In this document: positions 1 through 6,799 of the stretch, in pieces | Position numbering within the stretch: the stretch's first letter is position 1 | Layout: each line of letters starts with the position of its first letter | Source of the DNA: Bacteroidia bacterium | GTDB lineage: Bacteria; Bacteroidota; Bacteroidia; Bacteroidales; P3 | NCBI GenBank assembly: GCA_025999775.1 | Contig: BNXT01000068.1 | Span: 1-7,247 of the forward strand | DNA length: 7,247 nucleotides | Reading direction: 5' to 3' | The notes under the pieces: model-generated | Databases searched by the model: none | What the model was told of the DNA's origin: nothing | What the model saw: the letters and a program-made list of their open reading frames with translations, nothing else | Position numbers and translations under genes: made by a program

Positions 1-541
1 GTTTGTGATGTCGTTGTCCAACGCCACCCTGCGAAGTGATTGATAGGATTGCATCGTCATAGCCAAAGCAGGACACGCCTTTGGTCAGCGCTACGGCTAT
101 TTCCAACAGCGGCGGGTCTTGAATACTGTCGCTCACCGTATTTTGACAACCGTTGGCATCCCGCGTGGTTACTGTGTAGCGTCCCTTAGGTATATCAAAA
201 AGCGTATCATAACTGCCATAATGATCATTCCATTGGTAGGTATAAGGCATCTTGCCGCCTGTCGTCGTAACCCATATTGAGGCATCGCTGTAACCGTAGG
301 CGCGTGGCGGCGTACTATGCAATAATGACACCACCTGCGCAGGCGCATGCACGGTAGCTATTGCTATGGATGGACATTCCCGACGGTCGCTAATCTGTAC
401 GGTGTAGCTTCCCTCTTGCAAGTTCACAAAGCCCACTGCACGCTCTGAATCTTTTACTAACATTTGATCGGTTACACTTGAATGCCAGCTATATCGGTAG
501 GGAGGCATGCCTCCGCTTGCGAAGGCTATCACTTCACCATC
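1..541 (-). repeat. Eight-unit super-repeat, copy 3 (units R-T, cut by window edge)
   Basis: Units R, S and T continue the series as class 2, class 3, class 1. R has both cysteines (DLLCKNDSDG and DRREC). S opens PPRAYGYSDA without Cys and closes DANGC. T opens VSCFGYDDA and has GGVG, and is cut after 18 residues. If the period holds, the next units beyond the edge should be class 2, 3, 1, 3, 1. Confidence 0.5.
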
Positions 542-3500
542 ACTGTCATTTTTACACAGCAAATCTTTAACCTCCAACTTAATCTCTAATGAGCTGGGGT
601 CAAAAAACGGAAACATGGCGGACAGCGTATCGTTATTCTCTACATCTGTTACTTTGAGGTAATACAATCCCGCATCTACATTGGTCAAAACGGAATCCTC
701 ACCCATAAGTACCAAGGTATCGGTTATCATACGTTTGTACCATTGGTAACGGTAGGTTTTCCCAACACCGCCCAGAGCTGAGGCTTGGAGTTTGCCGTTG
801 ACATCATTGGCACAGGAGATAGAATCCACCACGGAAATAATAGGCTTGATGGGCATAATCAGTCGTCCTTGTGTGGTCGCCGTGCACGCATGCGCATCGC
901 TGATGGTTACCCTATATGCGGAATCTCTGTCCGTTAAGCCCGTTAGGGTATTGGTGTTCGGAAAGCTGTCTGACCACGCATAGTGGTACGGCAGCACGCC
1001 TCCCGATACCGATACATATATCCGTCCGTCGGCAAGTCCGTAATCGCTCGGCAACACCACGCTAACGCTATCCACTGTCAATACTGGCGGCTCCGCAACC
1101 TCTACCCATGACGAATACGCCGTATTGTTCTCTCTATCGGTCACCTGCACTCGATAAATACCCGCTCCTATATTGGACAAAACAGCATCGTAACTAAGAA
1201 CATTCACTGTATCCGATTGAGACACCCACGCATAGGTATAGTTCCGTCCAACGCCGCCATAAGCCGTGGCTACTAACTTACTTGTCCGGTCGCCCGCACA
1301 AAGAATACGCTCTATTTCGGCAACCTCCACATACAACGGATATATAACTCGTACGGATATGTCGGCTTCGCAATTCTGATAGTCAATAAGTTGCAATGTA
1401 TAAGCCGTATCGCGTGCGGCTACCGCCGATAAATCGCGGGTTGTATCTAAATTATGCGTCCACAAATAGCGGTAGGGTTCGGTGCCTCCCGTCGGCTGCA
1501 CCGCTATATATCCGTCGTTAGTATCGTACTTACTCGGTAGCGTCAACACGGCTTGCAACACTAAGCTATCTGGCTCTTTTAGTTCTAAACTATCGCTCGT
1601 GATACATTGTTTGGCATCCTGTATTTCTACGCTATACTTACCTGCCGGCAAATCACTCCTTTTCGACGTATCGTAAGCCGGTTGATCCTTCCATGTGTAT
1701 TGATACGGCTGCGTGCCGCCCTGCACTTGTGCAACGATATAGCCATCATTGAATCCATAACACGCAGGGGCTTTGTTATCCGATAATTCCAATGCTAATG
1801 CGGCAGGCGCTGTCAAGTTAAATGTATCATAGATGGCATTATTTTCGTGGTCAAGAATTTGTATCCGATATAAACCTTGATATAAATTACGCACTACAGA
1901 ATCGGTACTTAGGCTACGTGTGCTATCCACTTGCGTCCATTGATAGCGATAATTTTTACCTACGCCGCCATAAGCAAATGCCGACAGCGCTCCATCGGCG
2001 TTTTCATAACAGGTTACCGAATCTATTAACGTAATATGCACGCTCAATGGATATATTAAACGTTGCGAAAACAGAGTTTTGCAGCCCAACTCATTGGTAA
2101 TCGTCAACGTATAGGCGGTATCGCGTGCCGGTAGATTGGCTATAAAAGGAGTATTCGTAATACCATCGTCCCATAGATACGTATAGCTGTGCGGATATAA
2201 CGTGTCTTGTACTATTATCAGTTCAATACTACCATCGGTGGCATCATACGTACTTGGCAGTTGTACAACACTGTCGTATGCTATCGCCTTCGGCTGTTGT
2301 ACTGCGATAGGCTCTTCTGTTTCACATTCGTTGCTATCCGTTGTTATCAACTCATATACACCATTTGCCAAATGGCGAATCGTATCTCTGATATAAAGTG
2401 TGCGTTCTCCGATTACAGAGGCGCCGCCTTGCTTAAAATCATAACTGTATGGCGACTTTCCTCCTGTGGTTTCTTTTAATATCACCATTCCGTTGCTATC
2501 TCCATAACATAGCGGTGCTATCACTTCTACGACCGTGGAAATAGCCTCCGGTTGCGTTACTATGATTGTCCGAACTAATGTATCTTTTCTCTCGTCTATA
2601 ATTTGTAATCTATACGTACCCGCTTCTACTTCTACTTTTGTTACAGTATCCTCATCAAACAATGGATAGGTGTCATCAACTTTGCTCCACCGGTATTTAT
2701 AATTATGTCCTACGCCGCCATACGCAAAGGCTTTTATTCCGCCCTTTCCATTTGGACAGCGTATGCTATCTATTGTAATGGCTGCCGACAACGGATATAT
2801 AATGTGCGGCGAAACGGAATCCTTACAACCGTGAGCATCACGCACGACTACTTTATACGCCGTATCAGTCGGAAGACCCGTAGCATAATTTGATGTCGTA
2901 GCAATAGGCTGTGGGGTCGTCCATTGATAAGCATAAGGAGATGTCCCACCCATTACCGTAAGATGTATTTGTCCATCAGACGTATTATATTCACTGGGGA
3001 TAACTACACTATCTCGTACCGCTAAACGTTCCGGTTGGCGCAAAATGAAAGTGTCAGATACTCGCTGAGTATTATCTGCTATTGCCCATCCCTTAACATA
3101 AAAAGTACCGGCAGCACGATTATTTAAAAATTCAGACGTATCAGATAAACCCAGTCCTAAATCCCATATATACATGTATTCCGTCCCTATACCGCCACGC
3201 GCTACAGCCTTGAGTTGACCATCTATGTCGCCATGGCATGAAACAGGATGTGTCTCTTCAATAGTTATAGTCAATGGATAGACTACACGCACCGAATCCC
3301 TCCGTGTACAGCCCTTCCGGTCGGTTACCGTTACTCTGTAATATGCACCAAACTGCGTTGGGATATTGAGCAAATTTTGTAAACTACCTTCATTACTCCA
3401 CGCATAACTATAGCCCCCATTGCCTCCACTTGGATAAATATGTATCGCTCCATCATTCCCATCATAGGTCGTTGGAATTTTTACACGGATACTATCCATG

Positions 3501-5599
3501 CTCAATACATCAGGCTGCCCAAGTATGATAGTATCGCTACTTTTACAATACTTGGCGTCGGTAACTGTAATTGAGTATGTCCCTGACGACAGACCATTTA
3601 GTACGCTATCCGAACCTATAGAGTCCATGTTATTATTCATCCATTTTATGTTAGCTATAGAATAATCACCACCTGTAGTAACTCTTAAACTGCCATTTCC
3701 TTCTCCATAGCAACGAATACTATCCCTCACATCAATTTCTACTTTCAATGCCTGTGCCGGTTCGCTGATAGTTATCACATCAGAAATAGCCTCATTGCCG
3801 TATCGGTCAGCCACTTTGAATAGATATGTTCCCGCAGAAAGATTGTTGATAGTACTACTGCTGATAGTATCTGAATAATTGGCACTACCAGATTGTTTGT
3901 AAAAATAGACGTACTGTCCGCCGCCACCGCTTGCAGTGATAGCTACTTTGCCATTACTTGCTCCCTTGCAAAACACCGAATCTACAATAGTTACAGCTAT
4001 CGTCGGCGCAGCAATGGCAGAAACCGTACAGGAACCGGTAACTGCGCAGCCTTTACTATCTGTTACTATTACTGTGTATGTATCGGCGCTCAATAAATCC
4101 CGCACGCTATCCCGACTTTGTCCGACTATATCGTTCCACGCAAAGAAATAGTTCCTTGTTCCCCCTACCGCATGCACCGTTATTTTCCCGTTTGGAGTAG
4201 CTAATGTTGTTACACTGTCTATATCAAAACTACTTATTCTTAGAATCTCAGGTTCACGTATAGTATCCATCTTGACTAATATGTTTCCCTCACTATTCTT
4301 GGCAAAGCATCCATTGGCATCTCGAACACTAATTTTATAGCTACCGGCGACTAATGCCGAAGGATTAGTCAACGCTGTATCATTATTAAAAATGGTATAG
4401 GGCGCTCGATTCCAATTAGTTATTGGAACGCTTATAGCTATAGCGCCATCAATGCCCCCGTTACAGCTAACGTCTTTAACTGTACCTACTTCAAATTGAT
4501 ACGGCGTTGTGTCTCGTATTGTAAAGCGATAAGAATAAATAGAGTCTGCTTCAGAGCCTTTGACGAACGTATAAACATCACCCCCTGCATTTGTTGTATA
4601 ACGTCCTATTAACGATACGCTATACGTTCCTGCCCCTATATTACGTTGATAGTCTTGAATGTTTTGCAGAATTGTATCATTAAAACCGCCTGTGCCAATT
4701 CCATTTGTGTCACTTACTACGATTGCCAGTTTTTCTTTTGTCTCCAATGGTCTATCTAAGTGTATTTTTATTTTCCCATCTTCCTTAAAACACGTCGGCT
4801 GCTCACTCGAAATAGTAAATTTGGGGGCGGATAACTTTATATCCGCTATAACTTGATTGGAATATTGGTCATCACCATATTTTATCCTAACCTGCACAGT
4901 AGTGTTTCTCTGCAACAAATCCAAAAATGAAACACCTTGTAAAAAATTGCTACCTATAAGACAGAGTGAGTCCGTCCAATTCATTCCTTCGGGAAACGAT
5001 GTCCAAGACAGTCCATCGAAACTATACTGCCAATGATATGCATCCGGAAAGAATCCGCGCGTAGCATACATTTTAAGCATATCCTGATCCGTCAAGACAA
5101 CCTTGTTGCCAAAATTATAGCCTTGTTCATTATAAATTTGAATGTCTTTGGGGTAAATTGCGAATGATATGTCTCTGGATATCCCTTGTGCATGATATTC
5201 AGGCAGAGAAAACCAAAAAGTTCCTGTATGAAAAGCCGTTGAATATGGCGAAATGGTCTTCACATCTGAAGCTGTTAGCCATGTCGTGGATTCATCGGAA
5301 TCCAGATCTAACCAGTAACCTTCAAGACCAATGGAGGTTAGTATGCCATCACAACTCATTTCGGCGTCAACGCAGGATGCATTATTAAATGAAACACCAT
5401 TATCATCGGAAGAATTTAAATTTATCAAAATATACGGTGTGTTATCACTAGGAATAGTAGCGCCGTCACAATAAAAAATCCCTAAATACTCATACTCTAA
5501 TTTAATGGCATAACGACCTTTGGGTATCCTTGGATTGGTTCCAAATACAACAATCCAATTTATCCCTATAAACAGCATTAAAAATAGTATTCGTTTCAT
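1..5599 (-). CDS. Giant SprB-repeat surface protein (adhesin-like), 3' end missing
   Basis: The frame starts at ATG 5599-5597 and stays open for 1866 codons to the window edge, so the C-terminus is missing. Residues 1-20 are a Sec signal peptide (Met-Lys-Arg, then a hydrophobic run ending VVFG). Residues about 22-269 match no family I recognise. From about residue 270 the protein is a tandem array of Ig/PKD-like units with SprB-repeat hallmarks: an opening C-x-G-x-x-D-G, a central GG-x-x-PY-x-Y-x-W, then Y-x-V-x-V-x-D-A-x-G-C. Proteins of this kind in Bacteroidota, such as SprB of gliding Flavobacterium, are very long cell-surface adhesins exported by type IX secretion. That role is inferred here, because the diagnostic C-terminal domain is outside the window. 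The gene follows the lipoprotein gene by 66 bp on the same strand and may be co-transcribed. No Shine-Dalgarno precedes the start, as is usual for the phylum. Alternative: a non-gliding adhesin or stalk. Confidence 0.93.
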   Translation of the reverse strand, partial: MKRILFLMLFIGINWIVVFGTNPRIPKGRYAIKLEYEYLGIFYCDGATIPSDNTPYILINLNSSDDNGVSFNNASCVDAEMSCDGILTSIGLEGYWLDLDSDESTTWLTASDVKTISPYSTAFHTGTFWFSLPEYHAQGISRDISFAIYPKDIQIYNEQGYNFGNKVVLTDQDMLKMYATRGFFPDAYHWQYSFDGLSWTSFPEGMNWTDSLCLIGSNFLQGVSFLDLLQRNTTVQVRIKYGDDQYSNQVIADIKLSAPKFTISSEQPTCFKEDGKIKIHLDRPLETKEKLAIVVSDTNGIGTGGFNDTILQNIQDYQRNIGAGTYSVSLIGRYTTNAGGDVYTFVKGSEADSIYSYRFTIRDTTPYQFEVGTVKDVSCNGGIDGAIAISVPITNWNRAPYTIFNNDTALTNPSALVAGSYKISVRDANGCFAKNSEGNILVKMDTIREPEILRISSFDIDSVTTLATPNGKITVHAVGGTRNYFFAWNDIVGQSRDSVRDLLSADTYTVIVTDSKGCAVTGSCTVSAIAAPTIAVTIVDSVFCKGASNGKVAITASGGGGQYVYFYKQSGSANYSDTISSSTINNLSAGTYLFKVADRYGNEAISDVITISEPAQALKVEIDVRDSIRCYGEGNGSLRVTTGGDYSIANIKWMNNNMDSIGSDSVLNGLSSGTYSITVTDAKYCKSSDTIILGQPDVLSMDSIRVKIPTTYDGNDGAIHIYPSGGNGGYSYAWSNEGSLQNLLNIPTQFGAYYRVTVTDRKGCTRRDSVRVVYPLTITIEETHPVSCHGDIDGQLKAVARGGIGTEYMYIWDLGLGLSDTSEFLNNRAAGTFYVKGWAIADNTQRVSDTFILRQPERLAVRDSVVIPSEYNTSDGQIHLTVMGGTSPYAYQWTTPQPIATTSNYATGLPTDTAYKVVVRDAHGCKDSVSPHIIYPLSAAITIDSIRCPNGKGGIKAFAYGGVGHNYKYRWSKVDDTYPLFDEDTVTKVEVEAGTYRLQIIDERKDTLVRTIIVTQPEAISTVVEVIAPLCYGDSNGMVILKETTGGKSPYSYDFKQGGASVIGERTLYIRDTIRHLANGVYELITTDSNECETEEPIAVQQPKAIAYDSVVQLPSTYDATDGSIELIIVQDTLYPHSYTYLWDDGITNTPFIANLPARDTAYTLTITNELGCKTLFSQRLIYPLSVHITLIDSVTCYENADGALSAFAYGGVGKNYRYQWTQVDSTRSLSTDSVVRNLYQGLYRIQILDHENNAIYDTFNLTAPAALALELSDNKAPACYGFNDGYIVAQVQGGTQPYQYTWKDQPAYDTSKRSDLPAGKYSVEIQDAKQCITSDSLELKEPDSLVLQAVLTLPSKYDTNDGYIAVQPTGGTEPYRYLWTHNLDTTRDLSAVAARDTAYTLQLIDYQNCEADISVRVIYPLYVEVAEIERILCAGDRTSKLVATAYGGVGRNYTYAWVSQSDTVNVLSYDAVLSNIGAGIYRVQVTDRENNTAYSSWVEVAEPPVLTVDSVSVVLPSDYGLADGRIYVSVSGGVLPYHYAWSDSFPNTNTLTGLTDRDSAYRVTISDAHACTATTQGRLIMPIKPIISVVDSISCANDVNGKLQASALGGVGKTYRYQWYKRMITDTLVLMGEDSVLTNVDAGLYYLKVTDVENNDTLSAMFPFFDPSSLEIKLEVKDLLCKNDSDGEVIAFASGGMPPYRYSWHSSVTDQMLVKDSERAVGFVNLQEGSYTVQISDRRECPSIAIATVHAPAQVVSLLHSTPPRAYGYSDASIWVTTTGGKMPYTYQWNDHYGSYDTLFDIPKGRYTVTTRDANGCQNTVSDSIQDPPLLEIAVALTKGVSCFGYDDAILSITSQGGVGQRHHK
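542..2494 (-). repeat. Eight-unit super-repeat, copy 2 (units J-Q)
   Basis: Units J to Q repeat the class order 2-3-1, 2-3-1, 3-1 over 1953 bp (651 codons), three bases different from the preceding block. Opening cysteines are present in J, L, M, O and Q and absent in K, N and P; closing cysteines are in J, K, M, N and P. The equivalent units H and P share a D-A-H-x-C closing motif and a TGL...D-[TS]-A-Y stretch, which supports the alignment. Other equivalent units are not obviously closer to each other than to other members of their class. Confidence 0.6.
2495..4450 (-). repeat. Eight-unit super-repeat, copy 1 (units B-I)
   Basis: Units B to I occur in class order 2-3-1, 2-3-1, 3-1 and span 1956 bp (652 codons). 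Closing-cysteine contexts are DANGC (B), DSKGC (C), none (D, G, I), DAKYC (E), DRKGC (F) and DAHGC (H). Opening cysteines are present in B, D, E, G and I and absent in C, F and H. The block is defined by class order and length. I have not shown that it is a DNA duplication of the next block. Confidence 0.6.
4793..5536 (-). other. Unrecognised N-terminal region of the giant protein
   Basis: Residues about 22-269 lie between the signal peptide and the first repeat. They lack the GG...PY-x-Y-x-W repeat signature. The region has few cysteines (C44, C76, C83, C213) and is rich in aromatic residues. Around residues 188-209 the run YHWQYSFDG followed by SWTSFPEGMNW resembles a small beta domain of surface proteins. 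The DNA is clearly A+T-richer than the repeats (17 G/C of 60 bases at 5401-5460, 19 of 60 at 5101-5160). I do not recognise a family. It may be the exposed tip or ligand-binding head of the fibre, which is inference only. Confidence 0.6.
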
Positions 5600-5632
5600 G
5601 ACTTCTGTATTTAATGTTAACTCTTTCGTTTT

Positions 5633-5640
5633 CAAATAGA
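5633..5640 (-). promoter_or_regulatory. Imperfect -7 box before the giant gene
   Basis: On the minus strand this reads TCTATTTG, one mismatch from TAnnTTTG, 33 bp before the giant gene's ATG. There is no convincing -33 TTTG. It could be a secondary promoter in an operon driven from upstream, or chance. Confidence 0.25.
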
Positions 5641-5669
5641 CTGTCTCACAATAGAGATAAATGGTCTAT
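5636..5669 (-). other. Interrupted hairpin over the lipoprotein stop codon
   Basis: Two nested inverted pairs are present: atagac (5636-5641) with gtctat (5664-5669), and tctc (5644-5647) with gaga (5654-5657), around a 6-nt loop. The outer arm includes the lipoprotein stop codon (5666-5668). The transcript would carry it between the two genes. No U-tract follows, so it is not a classical terminator; a processing or stability element is possible. Confidence 0.25.
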
Positions 5670-6652
5670 CTGTATTTTCTCACACATCGACCATAGGGAT
5701 CTCTATAGATTATACGGTATGTAAATTGCTGCCCCGAATCGAACGACTGAATCCAAGTGCGATCACCGTCACTGTCTCTAAACAAAGGACCGCTCCAATA
5801 CAGGCAAGGATATAAATAGGATGTCTCAAATCCACCTATCTCATTTCTATTGATGTATAAAACATTTAATTCGTCTTTTGTGGGTAACCTCCAATCTGTA
5901 AAACCATCCACCGTTGAGTTCTCGCATAAACTATTCACTACAATATAGGAATCTCTCCCTATATCCTGTTTCTGCACCATCAATCTTTCCATGCCGACAG
6001 TGTTAGGCGATGCTATTGCAACCCCAACTTGACTTCCATACACTGTTCCTTGGCTATTTGTGGCATACGCCCGTACATAATAATAAGCGCTACCCATAGG
6101 TAAACCTGTAAGGGTGGCACTATAATTGCTCACATCAGTACCTTGCACAACGTGTTTGGTACCATGTTCAATATCCGGATTTGTTGAAGTATCATAGACA
6201 AAGCCGCGTTCGGTATAGGCAGGGTCGCCGGCATGAATAATAGTACCATTAAACGTAGCTGTAGTAGTACCAGCTACATAGTCTATGGTTCCCGCTTGCG
6301 TCGAAAGTACCGGCATGATGGACACCATCTGTACATTGCTATAAGTAGCTTGTTCTGCATTTACGCTAACGCTATAGTTGGTAATGTCAACATAGCCTGT
6401 TTTTGTTACAGCCAAAGTGTACTTACCGGCTTTTACGTCAAGAAATCCATATTGTCCTTCGCTAGTCGTAACATAGCTCAATCCTTTGGGATTGAGTTGT
6501 ACATTCGCATCTACTATCGAAGCGCCGGTAAATTTGTCAGTAACTTTACCATGAATACTGCCCGGCTTTTTATTGCACGCCGAAAGCGCCGCCAGTAAGG
6601 CTATCGTAAGCATACCATACACTAAAGATTTGGATAATAAACATGATTTCAT
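5666..6652 (-). CDS. Lipoprotein with carboxypeptidase-regulatory-like, fibronectin-like and DUF1566-like domains
   Basis: This is a complete 328-residue protein. Residues 1-25 are a lipoprotein signal peptide with lipobox LSA-C and the lipidated Cys at 26, so it is probably anchored in the outer membrane. Residues about 31-112 form a carboxypeptidase-regulatory-like beta domain (GSIHGKVTDKFTGA start, then SEGQYGF and KAGKYTL). Residues about 115-214 are a fibronectin type III-like domain of the kind common in Bacteroidota (ERGFVYDTS, LTGLPMGSAYYYVRAYATNS). Residues about 220-328 are DUF1566-like, with DGFTDWRLPTKDEL at 249-262, YWSG at 285-288 and a C-terminal RCVRKYR. The function of such proteins is not established; surface binding or a structural role is inferred from the modules. 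The chosen start gives a textbook signal peptide. It lies 66 bp upstream of the giant repeat gene on the same strand, so the two may form an operon. Confidence 0.9.
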   Translation of the reverse strand: MKSCLLSKSLVYGMLTIALLAALSACNKKPGSIHGKVTDKFTGASIVDANVQLNPKGLSYVTTSEGQYGFLDVKAGKYTLAVTKTGYVDITNYSVSVNAEQATYSNVQMVSIMPVLSTQAGTIDYVAGTTTATFNGTIIHAGDPAYTERGFVYDTSTNPDIEHGTKHVVQGTDVSNYSATLTGLPMGSAYYYVRAYATNSQGTVYGSQVGVAIASPNTVGMERLMVQKQDIGRDSYIVVNSLCENSTVDGFTDWRLPTKDELNVLYINRNEIGGFETSYLYPCLYWSGPLFRDSDGDRTWIQSFDSGQQFTYRIIYRDPYGRCVRKYR

Positions 6653-6684
6653 AGCTTTATCATTTTAAGGTTAACAATGAAATA

Positions 6685-6692
6685 CAAATTTA
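6685..6692 (-). promoter_or_regulatory. Candidate -7 box for the lipoprotein gene
   Basis: On the minus strand this reads TAAATTTG, an exact TAnnTTTG match, 32 bp upstream of the lipoprotein ATG. No clear TTTG lies at the usual 17-23 bp further upstream, where there is only a T-rich stretch, so the promoter may be weaker or activator-dependent. Confidence 0.5.
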
Positions 6693-6720
6693 CGAAATAT
6701 TTTTAATAAAATGGAGAATT

Positions 6721-6734
6721 TCCACACTCCACAC
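6721..6734. repeat. Perfect tandem 7-bp repeat in the divergent promoter region
   Basis: The heptamer tccacac occurs twice with no spacer (6721-6727 and 6728-6734). It sits between the two divergent promoters, 11 bp upstream of the HEPN -33 box. It is flanked by the short inverted pair aattt (6717-6721) and aaatt (6736-6740). An operator is possible but unproven. Confidence 0.4.
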
Positions 6735-6745
6735 TAAATTTAAGT

Positions 6746-6776
6746 TTTGTGGTTTTTAAAAAAAATCGTAACTTTG
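6746..6776 (+). promoter_or_regulatory. Bacteroidota-type promoter for the HEPN operon
   Basis: TTTG at 6746-6749 is followed after 19 bp by TAACTTTG at 6769-6776, an exact match to the -33 TTTG and -7 TAnnTTTG elements of the Bacteroidota primary sigma factor. Transcription would start near 6782-6785, giving a leader of about 15-18 nt before the ATG at 6800. The leader has no Shine-Dalgarno. Confidence 0.75.
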
Positions 6777-6799
6777 TGAAACTTTAGTCCTTTAATACT

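Larger units (their letters stand above)
1..4780 (-). repeat. Tandem array of about 20 SprB-like units
   Basis: Units were placed by the Asp-Gly (or Asn-Gly) after the opening motif. High coordinates: A 4780, B 4450, C 4192, D 3955, E 3697, F 3454, G 3223, H 2977, I 2743, J 2494, K 2236, L 1996, M 1747, N 1516, O 1285, P 1030, Q 799, R 541, S 286, T 55 (cut). Units B-S are 77-86 residues; A is about 110 and divergent. Class 1 (D, G, I, L, O, Q, T and probably A) has an opening Cys, no closing Cys, and GGVG or similar before the aromatic motif. Class 2 (B, E, J, M, R) has both Cys. Class 3 (C, F, H, K, N, P, S) has only the closing Cys, often opens LPS-x-Y, often has D-T-A-Y before the last strand, and often has I-Y-P-L after it. 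The repeats are clear in protein but strongly diverged in DNA; only short stretches such as acgccgccata recur exactly. Confidence 0.9.

Noticed and set aside
1..4780. CRISPR array or simple DNA tandem repeat
   Set aside because: The repeats are protein-level units of 231-258 bp with strongly diverged DNA; there are no short identical repeats with unique spacers.
792..5388. Several short plus-strand open frames of 60-90 codons across the giant gene
   Set aside because: They lie antisense to a continuous 1866-codon frame with clear domain repeats, have no promoter or recognisable product, and recur where repeat units leave the opposite strand open.
1..5599. Frameshift or pseudogene in the giant gene
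   Set aside because: Reading every codon by hand gave no stop or shift from the ATG to the edge, and repeat motifs stay in register throughout.
6233..6598. 121-codon plus-strand frame opposite the lipoprotein
   Set aside because: It is the antisense shadow of a well-supported lipoprotein gene and its translation has no recognisable domain.
6653..6799. Small RNA or riboswitch in the divergent gap
   Set aside because: The gap is 147 bp and mostly A+T-rich promoter sequence; I found no stable structured element or known riboswitch core.
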